A DNA stretch of 33,604 nt from CAYOXD01 sp964407825 (GTDB lineage: Bacteria > Desulfobacterota > Desulfobacteria > Desulfobacterales > JAFDDL01): NCBI GenBank assembly GCA_964407825.1, contig CAYOXD010000019.1, positions 1-33,604 of the forward strand, given 5' to 3'. A model generated the notes under the pieces. That model searched no databases. It had not been told where the DNA came from and worked only from the letters and a program-made list of their open reading frames with translations. The position numbers and the translations under genes were made by a program. Shown piece after piece: positions 1-9,561 of the stretch (within the stretch, counting starts at the first letter, position 1; each line of letters starts with the position of its first letter).

Positions 1-1145
1 GCGACGACTGGCAGTCCATCTATTCGTTTCGCATGAGCAACGTCGGCCATTTCCTCTCCTTCAAGCGCAAATACAAGGGCGCACGGATTTTCCGGCTGGA
101 ACGAAATTATCGTTCCGCCGACGAGATCGTGCAGCTGGGCAACTGCATCATCGGCTTCAATGAAAACCGCATGGACAAAGCCTGCTTCTCCGAGAAGGAG
201 GGCGGGATGGTGGAGATTCACGAGTTTTTCAGCGACCAGGAAGAGGCCCGCTGGGTGGCTTCGAAGGTCGACGCACTGGCGCGCATGGGCATTACCTATG
301 AACAAATGGCCGTACTCTACCGCACCAAGTTCTGCTCGCTTCCCTTCGAACAGGCCTTTCGCCGAGCACAGATTCCCTATCACATGATGGGCGGCAAAGG
401 TTTCTTCGAACGGATGGAGATCCTCGACCTGAACTGCTATATTACCGCCGCCGTGTTCGACAAGGACGACACTGCCTTCGAACGGATCCTCAACACGCCC
501 AAACGGGGCATCGGGCCGGGAACCGTGAAGAAGATCGCCCAGATGCGAAGCGGCGAGATGAGCCTGAAGGAAGCGGCCCGCCGAGCGGTGGCCGACCGCG
601 TCCTTACCCCCAAACTTTACAAGGCACTCAAGGATCTTCTGGTCCTGTTGGATGATATCCGCGATCTGCGGCCCGACGAGGCCATCCGTCAAACCATAGA
701 TCGAACCGGCTACCTCGATTACCTGGAAAATTACACCCGTGCCAACCGCATGGACTTTACGGCCCGGGAGGAAAACATCGAGCAGCTCATTCATGCCGCC
801 TCACAGAAAGAGACCATCGCGGATTACCTGGAGGAAGCGGCCCTGGTGCGCGAAGACAAGGATGATGAAGAAGCCTCCGGCGGTGTCAACCTTTCCACGG
901 TCCACGGCGCCAAGGGACTTGAGTTTCACACGGTGTTCGTGGTGGGATGTGAAGAGCAGCTCTTTCCCCATTGGCGGTCCATGGAGCGGGCCGAAGACCT
1001 GGAGGAGGAGCGGCGGCTGATGTATGTCGCCGTGACGCGTGCCGAGCGCTGTCTTTTCATGACCTGCGCCGGGATGCGCAAAGGCCAGTACAATGCTCGC
1101 AGCCGATTTCTCGACGAGATCGACTCCGTCTTGGCCGATCGGTAG
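1..1145 (+). CDS. UvrD/Rep-type superfamily 1 DNA helicase, 3' part only
   Basis: ATP-dependent 3'-5' DNA helicase of superfamily 1A. The start lies left of the window; the frame is open from base 3, so about 380 C-terminal residues are visible. The frame opens inside helicase motif III (GDDWQSIYSFR type; the first Gly is off the window). Motif IV follows (LERNYRS), then motif V (STVHGAKGLEF, about 260 residues later) and motif VI (YVAVTRAER). The walker A/B half is missing because of the window edge. Motif III has Trp where UvrD and PcrA usually have Asp (GDDDQS), as in helicase-IV-like proteins. The protein ends soon after motif VI at a SRFLDEI segment, so the long C-terminal extension (Tudor-like in UvrD/PcrA) is absent. 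It faces the yhaN gene, with 72 bases between the stops and no clear terminator. The helicase call is secure; the subfamily is not. Confidence 0.9.
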   Translation, partial: DDWQSIYSFRMSNVGHFLSFKRKYKGARIFRLERNYRSADEIVQLGNCIIGFNENRMDKACFSEKEGGMVEIHEFFSDQEEARWVASKVDALARMGITYEQMAVLYRTKFCSLPFEQAFRRAQIPYHMMGGKGFFERMEILDLNCYITAAVFDKDDTAFERILNTPKRGIGPGTVKKIAQMRSGEMSLKEAARRAVADRVLTPKLYKALKDLLVLLDDIRDLRPDEAIRQTIDRTGYLDYLENYTRANRMDFTAREENIEQLIHAASQKETIADYLEEAALVREDKDDEEASGGVNLSTVHGAKGLEFHTVFVVGCEEQLFPHWRSMERAEDLEEERRLMYVAVTRAERCLFMTCAGMRKGQYNARSRFLDEIDSVLADR

Positions 1146-1217
1146 CCACCCTTTGAATACATCCGCCATATGCATCCCATCCGGGGGCCGAAATGGCGCG
1201 CTTTTTGCGGCGGCCGG

Positions 1218-4200
1218 TTATGTCAGCGGCAGGCTGTGGTGAAACAGCCGGGCCCGGGGAATGCTCCGCTCGGCCATCTCCACCAGGTGGTGATGATGGG
1301 TGAAAAAGAGGATCTGGGTTTTTTCCGAGAGGTCCGCCAGCGCGGCCAGGGCGGCGCAGGCCCGCTCATTGTCGAACTGGATCAGGATGTCGTCCACGAT
1401 GAAGGGAATCGGTTCGTTTTGTGCCAGGTACATCTCCAGTCCCGCAAGGCGCAGGGCAAGGAAGAGCTGGTCCGCCGTGCCGGCGCTCATGGCGTCTACG
1501 TGGAGGAGCTGGCCGTCGCCGCGCACCCCCACCATCACCGGCCGGCCGGTCTCGTCGTACTCGGCCCGGACGCCCGCGAAGGCGCCGCCCGTAATGCGGC
1601 CGAAGAGACGCGAGGCCCGATTCAGGGTCGGCCCCTGGCTCCGGGCCCGGTATCGCTCGATGGCGAGGTTCAGGACCTTGGCGGCGATTTTCAACCGGAC
1701 ATAGCGCTCCGCATGCGCCTCGATGCCGCCGAGGGTGATCTGGATTTCTACGGCAAGCGCCGCCGCCGCGCCGCCGCCGTCCATACGGCCAAGCTCGACC
1801 CGCTCGGAGCCGATGGTCTGATCCAGGGCTGAGATGTCACGGGCCAGTGTGGTGACGTCCTCCTCCAGCTTCCCGATATGCGCCTGGATGCCGTCGGGGT
1901 CCACCCCCAGCGCCTCTGAAATGAACGCGTCGATCGCCGCGCCGCCCGAGAGCAGGCCGAGCTGCTCATTCACGGATGCCAGATCGGCCTCCAGTGCCCT
2001 TCGGCGTTGGGATTGCGCTTCGGCATCGGGAAGCTCATCGGGGCCGGTGCATCCGGCTTCCCGGCACATCTCTTCGATCAGGCGCGAAAGCGCCGCCACT
2101 TCCCGATCGGCCTGGGAGAAGCGCTCCTGGGCCTCTGCCCGTTGCCCTTCGAGGGACTGTTGCGTGGTCCACGCTTCCCTGGAGCGCTTCAGCCGGTGGT
2201 GGAGCTCCAGGGCGGCTTCGGTCGCGGGCCGCCCGATCAGATCCCGGGCCACCACTTCGGACACGGCGGCCACCTTGCGGGCAAAGGCCTCGGCATCCCG
2301 GTCGATGCCATCGATGCGCTGTCGCAGAACGCCGGCCTCCCGGAGTTTTTCGGCTCGTTGCTGAAGGGTGTCCATCACCGTCTGTACCTGCTCGGGCCGG
2401 GCGTCAGCCCCGAGCCCGAGGGGGGCCAGTGCGCTCTCCCATTGACGGGTCCAGCCGGCCAGCTCCTCCCGGCCGGACTGGATGCGGGCGCGGGCTGCAT
2501 CAAGCTCATGGGTCCGCTTTTGCCGGTCCCGCAGCAGCTGCTCGCGCTGCCGGGTGAGGGCCTCCTGACGGCTGATAAGGGTTTGTGCCTTCTTGATCAG
2601 TGCCGGCAGGGAGGGCAGGGGGTTTTCCCCAACCGGGGCCGGTTCCCCGAGGTATCGGGCCATCCCGGCCCGGTGCGCCGCCAGGCGTTGCATTCGCTCC
2701 TCGCAGCGGGCCTTTCGCGTGCGGAATTCGGCGGCCCTTTCCATCAGGTTGCTGAATTCCTGGCGCCACTGGGCCATCTCCTTGGGGGAGCGGCAGGGGA
2801 TTCCCGTGTCTTGCCACTGGCCCTCCCAGTCCTCAAGGAATCGGCGCCTTTGGGACTCCAGGCTGCCGCGTTCGGTTTCCAGGGCGTCTTTCCGATGGCC
2901 CAAAGCGATGCGGTCCGCCAGGAGCCGTGCCTTGGCGGCTACCCGGTCCGCCTCCCGGCGTAGCCGGTCCGAGACCTCGTCCGCACGGTGGAGGGCGGTT
3001 TCAAAGGCCTGGGAGAGGGTGCCGGCACCCGGCAGCTTTTCAATGAACTCCCGGATCTGTGGGGCGGGCACCGTTTGCTCTGAGAGGATGTGGGATATGA
3101 TTTGCCAGCCGGCGTCGCGCAAAGTTCGGATCTCCGACAGATCCGCCTCGGTGGGCACCTCCTGGGTCAGGTGCAGGGCTTCGACGCTGCTTTCGGCCTC
3201 GTCCAGGGCCCCACGGGTTTTTTCAAGCTCCGTGCGGATTTCCGTCGTTCGACGATCCAGGGCATCGAGGCGTTCCTCGAAGGCCAGGATGGTTTCAGAC
3301 GACGGGACACGGAGGCGTTCCAGGCCTTCGAGGGGAACCTGCGCCAATCCCATCCGGTTGCGCAGGAGGGTGAGGGTTTTCCGCAGGGAGTCGAGTTCGG
3401 TCCGCTCGAGCCGGACGGTTTCCTCCAGGGGACCATAGGGCTCTGCTTCCGCCAGGGCGTCGGCCAGGGCGGAAACGGATGGGGGCTCGGGCAGAATCGC
3501 CAGTTCTCCCTCGATGCGGGTGATGTCGAGGGAGATGTCGGGGAGGGCCTTTTCCGCCTCCTCGATCCGCGTCAGGACCCGCTCGTGATGGACAGAGAGG
3601 GTGCGAATCCTTTCGGCATCGGATCGCCGGATATGCATCTTTCCGGCATCGGGCGGCCGCAGGCCCTCCGGAAGCTCCTTCAGCAGCTCCTGAACATCAT
3701 TCAGCGCCGTGGCCCGCAGGGTCTCCAGCTTGACGCGATCCAGGCCGGCCTTGCTCTGGCTGCCCAGCTCCAGATGGATCTCCTCGATGATCTCGCCGCT
3801 GTCCAGCAGGTCGGAGGATAGGGCCAGCTCCGAGATGCGCCGGGTGCAGGTCTGGATGGCTTGTTCCGCCTGTTGCCGCCGGGTCTGTGCTTGGGCGAGC
3901 TCGGAGACGATCCTCCGGCGTTTTTCCGGAAAGTCCTCGGGCAGCCGTACGGCCGCGAAGAGGCCTTCGAGATCGTTCAAAATCCCCTTTCGCCCGGATA
4001 TGAGCGGGAACGCCTGGTGGACGCGCTGGAGCCGGTTCAGCGTCTTTCGACTTTCATCCAACGCGGCCTGCGTCGTTGCCTTGCGGGATAGGGCCGTTTC
4101 CAGGGCCTGATTGTGCCGCCGCCATTCCGAACTGGGCAGCTGGGCCGCCTTCAGGTCCTTTTTCAGGCGGTTCAGCCTTCCGATGGCATCGTTAATGACC

Positions 4201-4742
4201 TGTTTCTGACCGGCGGGTCTGAAGAGAGAATCGGCATCGGCCTGGAGCCGGTTCTGAATTTCCCGCAGGTTGGCGATACCGCTTCCGGCCGCGAACACGA
4301 GCCTGCCCACGTCTCCTCCGCCCTGGAGAATGTCCCGGCCGCCCCGGACGAGGTCCTCGTACCCGATCCCGAACATGGTGGAGAAAAGATCCGCATCGAT
4401 GCCGGGAAAGAGACGCTGGAGTTGGGCCTCGTCCAGGACCGTCTCGTCATCGGGCCCCCGAAGGGTGTTGAGGCGGCCCTTTCGCCGGACAAAGGACAGC
4501 ACCTGTCCGTTGCGGGTCCGCAGACTGGCGCCGATACGCATCCTGGGGTGGGGATGAATGAAGTTGTCCGTGGAGCGTGTGGGGATCCCGTAGAAGAGCT
4601 GGCGCAAGGCCCTCAGGGCGGAACTTTTTCCGGCCTCGTTGGCACCATAGACGAGGTGGAAGCCCTCGCTCCCGCCCCGAAGGTCCAGCACGGTGTCCGT
4701 GAAGGGCCCGAAGGCGGTCAGCCGCAACTCGTCAATCCGCAT
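1218..4742 (-). CDS. yhaN: YhaN-like SbcC/Rad50-type ATPase with long coiled coil
   Basis: Large (1174 aa) ABC/SMC-type ATPase, expected to work with the nuclease encoded just upstream in DNA-end processing, by analogy with SbcCD and Rad50-Mre11. The N-terminus has a typical AAA_27/YhaN start (MRIDELRLTAFGPF) and a Walker A motif at residues 33-41 (GANEAGKSS). Residues of about 170-1000 are charged heptad-like coiled coil. The C-terminal half-site has an ABC signature (MSAGTADQ, about 1085) and Walker B (PFIVDDIL, about 1117), followed by a histidine-rich H-loop (FFTHHHH). I see no CxxC zinc hook in the middle, which separates it from classical SbcC/Rad50. Its ATG overlaps the stop of yhaO by 11 bases, so the two are translationally coupled. 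The symbol rests on architecture and partner, not on a database search. Confidence 0.87.
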   Translation of the reverse strand: MRIDELRLTAFGPFTDTVLDLRGGSEGFHLVYGANEAGKSSALRALRQLFYGIPTRSTDNFIHPHPRMRIGASLRTRNGQVLSFVRRKGRLNTLRGPDDETVLDEAQLQRLFPGIDADLFSTMFGIGYEDLVRGGRDILQGGGDVGRLVFAAGSGIANLREIQNRLQADADSLFRPAGQKQVINDAIGRLNRLKKDLKAAQLPSSEWRRHNQALETALSRKATTQAALDESRKTLNRLQRVHQAFPLISGRKGILNDLEGLFAAVRLPEDFPEKRRRIVSELAQAQTRRQQAEQAIQTCTRRISELALSSDLLDSGEIIEEIHLELGSQSKAGLDRVKLETLRATALNDVQELLKELPEGLRPPDAGKMHIRRSDAERIRTLSVHHERVLTRIEEAEKALPDISLDITRIEGELAILPEPPSVSALADALAEAEPYGPLEETVRLERTELDSLRKTLTLLRNRMGLAQVPLEGLERLRVPSSETILAFEERLDALDRRTTEIRTELEKTRGALDEAESSVEALHLTQEVPTEADLSEIRTLRDAGWQIISHILSEQTVPAPQIREFIEKLPGAGTLSQAFETALHRADEVSDRLRREADRVAAKARLLADRIALGHRKDALETERGSLESQRRRFLEDWEGQWQDTGIPCRSPKEMAQWRQEFSNLMERAAEFRTRKARCEERMQRLAAHRAGMARYLGEPAPVGENPLPSLPALIKKAQTLISRQEALTRQREQLLRDRQKRTHELDAARARIQSGREELAGWTRQWESALAPLGLGADARPEQVQTVMDTLQQRAEKLREAGVLRQRIDGIDRDAEAFARKVAAVSEVVARDLIGRPATEAALELHHRLKRSREAWTTQQSLEGQRAEAQERFSQADREVAALSRLIEEMCREAGCTGPDELPDAEAQSQRRRALEADLASVNEQLGLLSGGAAIDAFISEALGVDPDGIQAHIGKLEEDVTTLARDISALDQTIGSERVELGRMDGGGAAAALAVEIQITLGGIEAHAERYVRLKIAAKVLNLAIERYRARSQGPTLNRASRLFGRITGGAFAGVRAEYDETGRPVMVGVRGDGQLLHVDAMSAGTADQLFLALRLAGLEMYLAQNEPIPFIVDDILIQFDNERACAALAALADLSEKTQILFFTHHHHLVEMAERSIPRARLFHHSLPLT

Positions 4743-6003
4743 CGGTTTGCGCCCTCCGCAGAAGCCGCCTGACGAGCAGGGGCCGCACCTGGGTAAGGAT
4801 CTCCTGCAGCCAGGCAGGATCCGAGAAGGGAATCGCCTCGGCGCCGCCTTTGAGCTCCGGCGGGAGACGTCTCATCAGATCGTCCAGTTCCGAAATCAGC
4901 GCGGCGTGAAGGGTCTCGTCTGTCCCAAGTTCGTCGAAAAGGCAGACAAGCTCGGCCATGGCGCCGTCCCGCTGGACTGAGGTCCCGGCAGCCACTGGCA
5001 TCCGGGTGTCGATCCGCAGCTTTTCGACCCAGATCCGGCCGCCTCCCGCATCGGTGGCCGCGGCGCGGATTTCGTTGGTCCATCGATCGAGGTCCGAGAA
5101 CAGATCGGCGTGGGCCGGTGTCTCCCCCACGAGGTGCACCCGCGTGGCAAGGGGAATGCCGCCATGCTCCGGCAACAGCTGCGCCAGATGATCCCGGATC
5201 CCGTCCACCACCTCGTACCCATCCGAGGCGCTCGACACGTCCACCTCGGCCGTTACCCACCGGACCACATCCAGGGGGGAAAAGGTGAGCCGCACCGTGC
5301 CGTCATCCTGCACGCTCACCAGCACGCAACCTTTGGGACCGGTCTCCCGGGCATGCCGGCCCTGGGTGTTTCCCGGAAATACGATGGGGGGAGCCTCGCA
5401 GAGAACCTCATACTGGTGGACGTGGCCCAGGGCCCAGTAATCATACCCCTTGGCACGTAAATCCGCCACGGTGCAGGGGGCATAGGGCGCGTGGCCTTCC
5501 CGGCCGCCGGCGCAGGTGTGCAGGATGCCGATGTTGAAGGCACCTGCCAGCGGCGGCGGATATCGGGCCGAGAGGTCCTCCTTTACAGCCGGCGTCGCGA
5601 AACTCTGGCCGTGAATGGCAACGGCCGGGGATTCCAGACGAAAGGTGGCAGGCTCGCCGGCTGGAAACACCTGGACCGTCTCGGGAAAGCGAAGGCTTCG
5701 GGTGATGTTCCCGGCCGCATCGTGGTTTCCCGCCACGATGAAGACCTGAATGCCGGCATCGCGCAGCCGGTTCAGCTGGGCCACAAGAAAGAGGCCCGTG
5801 TTGTAGTCCTTCCAGTCCCCGTCAAAGAGATCCCCCGCGATGAGAACGAAGGCGACCTCCTCCGAAATGGCCAGCTCAACGAGATTTTCCAGCGCCCGCC
5901 GCGTGGCCTCCCGGAATTCACGGACCGGTGCTCCCTCATAGAGATCGAGCCTCCGCAAGGGGCTGTCCAGATGAAGGTCGGCGGCATGGATGAATTTGAA
6001 CAT
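4732..6003 (-). CDS. yhaO: YhaO-like metallophosphoesterase DNA nuclease (SbcD/Mre11-type)
   Basis: Calcineurin-like phosphoesterase of 423 aa, the nuclease partner of YhaN. All metal-binding motifs are visible: DLH at residues 9-11, GDLFDGD at 57-63, GNHD at 92-95, a lone His at 162 (ILHT) and GHVH at 193-196. These define a two-metal (usually Mn) active site that cuts phosphodiester bonds. The C-terminal third is a less conserved region, probably the ATPase-binding and capping part. It is the first gene of a two-gene operon; the yhaN start overlaps its end. No good Shine-Dalgarno precedes this ATG. A perfect TATAAT on the minus strand lies 60 bases upstream. Length and motif order fit the YhaO family better than SbcD, though SbcD is close. 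Confidence 0.9.
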   Translation of the reverse strand: MFKFIHAADLHLDSPLRRLDLYEGAPVREFREATRRALENLVELAISEEVAFVLIAGDLFDGDWKDYNTGLFLVAQLNRLRDAGIQVFIVAGNHDAAGNITRSLRFPETVQVFPAGEPATFRLESPAVAIHGQSFATPAVKEDLSARYPPPLAGAFNIGILHTCAGGREGHAPYAPCTVADLRAKGYDYWALGHVHQYEVLCEAPPIVFPGNTQGRHARETGPKGCVLVSVQDDGTVRLTFSPLDVVRWVTAEVDVSSASDGYEVVDGIRDHLAQLLPEHGGIPLATRVHLVGETPAHADLFSDLDRWTNEIRAAATDAGGGRIWVEKLRIDTRMPVAAGTSVQRDGAMAELVCLFDELGTDETLHAALISELDDLMRRLPPELKGGAEAIPFSDPAWLQEILTQVRPLLVRRLLRRAQTDAD

Positions 6004-6062
6004 GATGAGAGAGATTCCAAATTGATGCCGGTTTGCATACCGATGCGTTCTGTTATAGACCC

Positions 6063-6068
6063 ATTATA
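6063..6068 (-). promoter_or_regulatory. Candidate -10 element for yhaO-yhaN
   Basis: Perfect TATAAT on the minus strand, 60 bases upstream of the yhaO ATG in the AT-rich divergent spacer. The -35 at 18 bases spacing is poor (TTCCCG), so the call rests on the -10 alone. Confidence 0.28.
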
Positions 6069-6160
6069 GATGCCTCCCGATTTCAGCGGGAACATTAACA
6101 GATGCTTTTAACATTTAAACTCAAAACTTAAAACCTCTTACTCCCATCAAAGCCGTATCA

Positions 6161-6183
6161 GGTCCCGAAACTCCCTTCGGGCC
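6161..6183 (+). promoter_or_regulatory. Leader hairpin before the M24 peptidase
   Basis: GGTCCCGAA at 6161-6169 can pair with TTCGGGCC at 6176-6183 (8 pairs, one bulged T, 6-base loop). It sits 19 bases before the Shine-Dalgarno of the peptidase gene and has no U-run, so it is a leader structure rather than a terminator. The rest of the 211-base spacer is AT-rich with no other clear signal. Confidence 0.35.
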
Positions 6184-6201
6184 GCCCCTGATGAACGCTG
6201 C

Positions 6202-6207
6202 AAGGAG
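6202..6207 (+). promoter_or_regulatory. Shine-Dalgarno that sets the M24 peptidase start
   Basis: AAGGAG followed by a 7-base spacer to the ATG at 6215. The in-frame ATG at 6191 lies upstream of this site and has no Shine-Dalgarno, so 6215 is the better start. Confidence 0.75.
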
Positions 6208-6214
6208 TCTTCTG

Positions 6215-7414
6215 ATGCAAGGTTACAGCTATACCCCCAAGAGCGAAATCGAGGCACGGATCCAGGGCCTCCAGAGCGCCCTTTCGACCGCCGCAATGGC
6301 GGCCGCCGTGGTGGTCCACCACACGAACCTCTTTTACTATACGGGCACCTCCCAGAACGGGTTTCTTTATGTTCCTGCCTCGGGAATGCCCCGGCTGATG
6401 ATCCGAAAGAGCCTGGAGCGGGCCAGGCGGGAATCGCCCCTCGAAGATATCGTCGCCCTGGGCAGCGTCCGGGAGATACCCGGCCTGATCCGGGAGGCAG
6501 GCGGTGAGATCCAGGGCCCCCTCGGCTTTGAGCTGGATGTGATTCCCTACAACACGGTTCAGTTCTATAAGAAAATATTTGATGCCGCCGAGGTGGTGGA
6601 CGCCTCCGGGCTGATGCGTCGTCAGCGGTGCATTAAATCACCCTTCGAAATCGAGCGGCTCTCCCATGCCTGCGCGGTCCTGGACGGGGCCTTCGAAGCG
6701 GTTCCGGCCATGCTCCGGGAGGGGATGACGGAAATTGAGCTGGCCAGCCTTTTCGAGGCCCTGCTGCGAAGGGGCGGCTATGGCGGCAACGTGAAGATGC
6801 GCTCGTTCAATCAGGATTTTTTCCTGGGCACGCTGGTGTCAGGGGGCAGCGGCGCTGCGGTCACCTACTTCGACGGCCCGGTGGGGGGCCAGGGCCTGAC
6901 CCCTGCCAACAATCCCCACGGTGCCGGCTGGAAGCCCATCGCCAGAGGTGAGATTGTTTTTATCGATTACTCCTGCGTGGTGGACGGTTACACGGCGGAC
7001 GAGTCCCGAATGTTCTCCCTGGGGCCCCTGCCCGATATCCTGGTCCGCGCTCACCGGGCGGCCCTGGAAATCCAGGCGGACATCGTTGCCATGGCCAGAC
7101 CCGGGGTGACGGCCGGTGCTGTTTACGAGTGCGCCCTGGCGCGGGCGGAGCAACAGGGACTGGCCGATCATTTCATGGGAACAGGGGAGGGCAGGGTGCG
7201 CTTTGTGGGCCACGGGGTCGGGCTCGAACTGGACGAGCTGCCGGTATTCGCCCAGGGGGTCGAGACATCCCTCTCACCGGGGATGAGCTTTGCCATCGAA
7301 CCCAAGTTCGTGTTTCCCGAGGGGGCCGTGGGAATCGAAAATACCTTCGTGATGGAAGCCGGCGGGATACGGCCCCTGACCCGGGCGCCCGAGGAAATCA
7401 TCTATGTCCGTTAG
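6215..7414 (+). CDS. M24 family Xaa-Pro aminopeptidase-like metallopeptidase
   Basis: Cytosolic two-domain M24 (pita-bread) peptidase of 399 aa, expected to remove N-terminal residues before proline. Creatinase-type hydrolases share the fold and cannot be excluded. Residues 1-140 form the creatinase/prolidase N-terminal domain; 145-399 form the catalytic domain. All five metal ligands are in place: Asp251 (VFIDYS), Asp262 (YTADESR), His333 (GHGVGLELDELP), Glu362 (FAIEPK) and Glu375 (GIENTF). The usual DxG around the first Asp is DYS here. An in-frame ATG at 6191 would add eight residues but lacks a ribosome site. The gene ends 9 bases before the stop of the convergent diguanylate cyclase gene, so there is no room for a terminator of its own. 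No link to either neighbour is apparent. Confidence 0.88.
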   Translation: MQGYSYTPKSEIEARIQGLQSALSTAAMAAAVVVHHTNLFYYTGTSQNGFLYVPASGMPRLMIRKSLERARRESPLEDIVALGSVREIPGLIREAGGEIQGPLGFELDVIPYNTVQFYKKIFDAAEVVDASGLMRRQRCIKSPFEIERLSHACAVLDGAFEAVPAMLREGMTEIELASLFEALLRRGGYGGNVKMRSFNQDFFLGTLVSGGSGAAVTYFDGPVGGQGLTPANNPHGAGWKPIARGEIVFIDYSCVVDGYTADESRMFSLGPLPDILVRAHRAALEIQADIVAMARPGVTAGAVYECALARAEQQGLADHFMGTGEGRVRFVGHGVGLELDELPVFAQGVETSLSPGMSFAIEPKFVFPEGAVGIENTFVMEAGGIRPLTRAPEEIIYVR

Positions 7415-7423
7415 GCCCACCGC

Positions 7424-9385
7424 TTAATCGGCGGCCACCACCACCCGATCCCGTCCCTGCTCCTTTGCCTGGTACAGGGCGGCATCGGCGGCGTTCTGGG
7501 CCACCTCGATGGTGGGGCCGTGATCCGGGAAGGCCGAGACCCCCAGGGAGATGGTAATCTGGTGCGTCTTTCCCTGGTGGTCGATCCGCAAGACATTGCG
7601 GACCAGCTTGCAGAGCTGTTGGGCCCTCTTGTGGGTGTTGTTGAGATCCGACTCCGGCATGAGCAGGATAAACTCCTCACCGCCGTAGCGGCAGAGGATA
7701 TCCTCGTTGCGGGTGTGCTGCTGGAGAAAGGTGGCCAGTGCCTTCAGGATGACGTCTCCAGCCTCGTGGCCGTAGGTGTCGTTGACCTTCTTGAAGTGAT
7801 CCACATCCATCATGATGATGCCGGTGGGGGTGCCGTGGCGCCTGGATCGGGCCATCTCGCGCCGCATGGATTCATCCAGGTAGCGTCGGTTGAAGATGCC
7901 GGTGAGGGGATCCCGGATGGACTGGCTCTTGAGGGTTTCGCGCAATTTGAGGTTCACCAGCGAGAGTGAGTAATGCTCCAGCATGGTGCTCAGGACCATC
8001 CTTTTGGAGTGGTGATATTGCGCTATGTCTTCGCCGGACAGATGGTCTGGACTGCCCTTGAAAAATACGTGCAGAACCCCCAGAATTCCCGATGAGGTGC
8101 TGATGGGAAGGCAGAGGTAGCTTTTCCAGTTCCGAGCGAGGGGGTGCGAGCACATCAGATCGCTGTTCGGGTCCTCCACCGAATGAATTTTCCCCAGCCG
8201 AAGGGCCCAGCAGGCATCGGCACCATACTCGTCCATGTTCGAAAGGGCCTCATCCCCCCAGGAACCCACCATCGTCAAGCTGTCGCTTTCATCGTCCCGC
8301 ATGCTGAGGAACCCGGTCTCCTCCGGAAAGAGCTTCTTGCAGATGCTGACCATGACGCCATAGGTGTCCGCCTCGTTGTAACAGGCCTGCAGCAACTCGT
8401 TCATGGAGTTGAGCACGCTGAGCTCCCGCGCCCGGTTTTCCTGCTCCTGCACGGACAGGTAGAGCTGGCGGTTGCTTTCCCTCAGGGCCCTTTCCGCGTT
8501 TTTAATGTCCGTGACATCCCGCAAAATGACGATACTTCCGGCGAGCTGGCCCTTCCGATCCTTGAATTGGCTGATGCTCCCCTGTATGTCCAGTGTCTTA
8601 CCGTACTTGGTCATCCGCTGGGTCTCCAGGGCAATGGCCACATCCCCCCGGCGCATCCGCTCCAGGGCCTTCAGACTCTCGGTGCGGCTCTCCTTTGGGA
8701 TGAAGTCCAGGGGCTTACCGATGATTTCGTCCCGCTTCCAGCCGAAGACGCGGGTAAACACACGGTTTAGAAAGGTGACGTTGCCCTCCTGGTCAAAGAC
8801 GATGACCGGGTCCGGTACCGCATCCATCAGGAGGCGGTATTTTTCTTCACTGGCGCGCAGTTTCTCTTCGGTCCGGTGGCGCCCGATCTCCACGGATGCG
8901 ATATTGCCGATCAGGGACAGGGTATCCAGATCGCTTTCAGAAAAGGCGGTGGGGGCGTGGTTGAAGGCGTACAGCACACCGAAGTCTTTCGTTCCCATCT
9001 GGAGCGGGATGGCCAGCCCGGAGACCAGCCCTTCGGCAAGGCCCGCCGGGTCCGGGGAAAAGGCAGGATCGTTCGCGTAGTCCCGGACGATTCGACCGGT
9101 CCGGGAGGTGGTCACCAGGCCGCCAAGACCTTTGCCGAAGGGGATGCGAAAGGTTTTCAGCGCCTCGGCCTTGAGGCCCGAGTGGCAATAAGTGTATACA
9201 TGCCCCTCTGCTTCGTCCCGGAGGGCGAGAAAGGAAAGGTCGGTTTCCAGAATCGTGCGGCTCATCTCCACTATCAATTTGAGGTTTTCGTTCAGACCTT
9301 CATCACCGGTCATGGCCGTGGCGAGGTCATACAGGATTCTGAACTTCTTGAGTTCCTTTGCGAGATGACTGTTGGATTGGGTCAT
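7424..9385 (-). CDS. Diguanylate cyclase with GAF-PAS-GAF sensor (GGDEF)
   Basis: Soluble c-di-GMP synthase of 653 aa. Domains in order: GAF (about 15-172), PAS with its C-terminal PAC segment (about 178-300), short coiled coil, second GAF (about 320-470), GGDEF (about 485-650). The catalytic loop reads RYGGEEF, an active-type signature. An RxxD inhibitory site (RNED) stands five residues before it, so product inhibition is expected. The domain starts with the usual DPLTGIFNRRYLDES segment. There are no membrane segments, so the signal is probably cytoplasmic (small molecule, redox or gas). An AAGGAG sits 11 bases before the ATG, slightly far. It is divergent from the aroB-like operon and convergent with the peptidase. 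No c-di-GMP effector (PilZ, EAL, HD-GYP) is encoded in the window. Confidence 0.93.
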   Translation of the reverse strand: MTQSNSHLAKELKKFRILYDLATAMTGDEGLNENLKLIVEMSRTILETDLSFLALRDEAEGHVYTYCHSGLKAEALKTFRIPFGKGLGGLVTTSRTGRIVRDYANDPAFSPDPAGLAEGLVSGLAIPLQMGTKDFGVLYAFNHAPTAFSESDLDTLSLIGNIASVEIGRHRTEEKLRASEEKYRLLMDAVPDPVIVFDQEGNVTFLNRVFTRVFGWKRDEIIGKPLDFIPKESRTESLKALERMRRGDVAIALETQRMTKYGKTLDIQGSISQFKDRKGQLAGSIVILRDVTDIKNAERALRESNRQLYLSVQEQENRARELSVLNSMNELLQACYNEADTYGVMVSICKKLFPEETGFLSMRDDESDSLTMVGSWGDEALSNMDEYGADACWALRLGKIHSVEDPNSDLMCSHPLARNWKSYLCLPISTSSGILGVLHVFFKGSPDHLSGEDIAQYHHSKRMVLSTMLEHYSLSLVNLKLRETLKSQSIRDPLTGIFNRRYLDESMRREMARSRRHGTPTGIIMMDVDHFKKVNDTYGHEAGDVILKALATFLQQHTRNEDILCRYGGEEFILLMPESDLNNTHKRAQQLCKLVRNVLRIDHQGKTHQITISLGVSAFPDHGPTIEVAQNAADAALYQAKEQGRDRVVVAAD

Positions 9386-9561
9386 AGCCGGGATATCTCC
9401 TTATTACTCTACAACTTATCTCAAAGATAGAGCGCCGCGTCAATATGGAAGGATCCCCGCTGACAAGAGATATGTGATTGTCCTGATTCACCGTGATGGC
9501 GGGCTTGTGTTTATTTTTCAGTTGGGGTATTTAGAAAATTTAACCATTAAGGAGACAGTGC

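Noticed and set aside
2007..2963. Long open frame on the + strand inside yhaN
   Set aside because: It lies fully antisense to a gene with clear ATPase motifs, shows no family motifs, and reflects high-GC codon bias.
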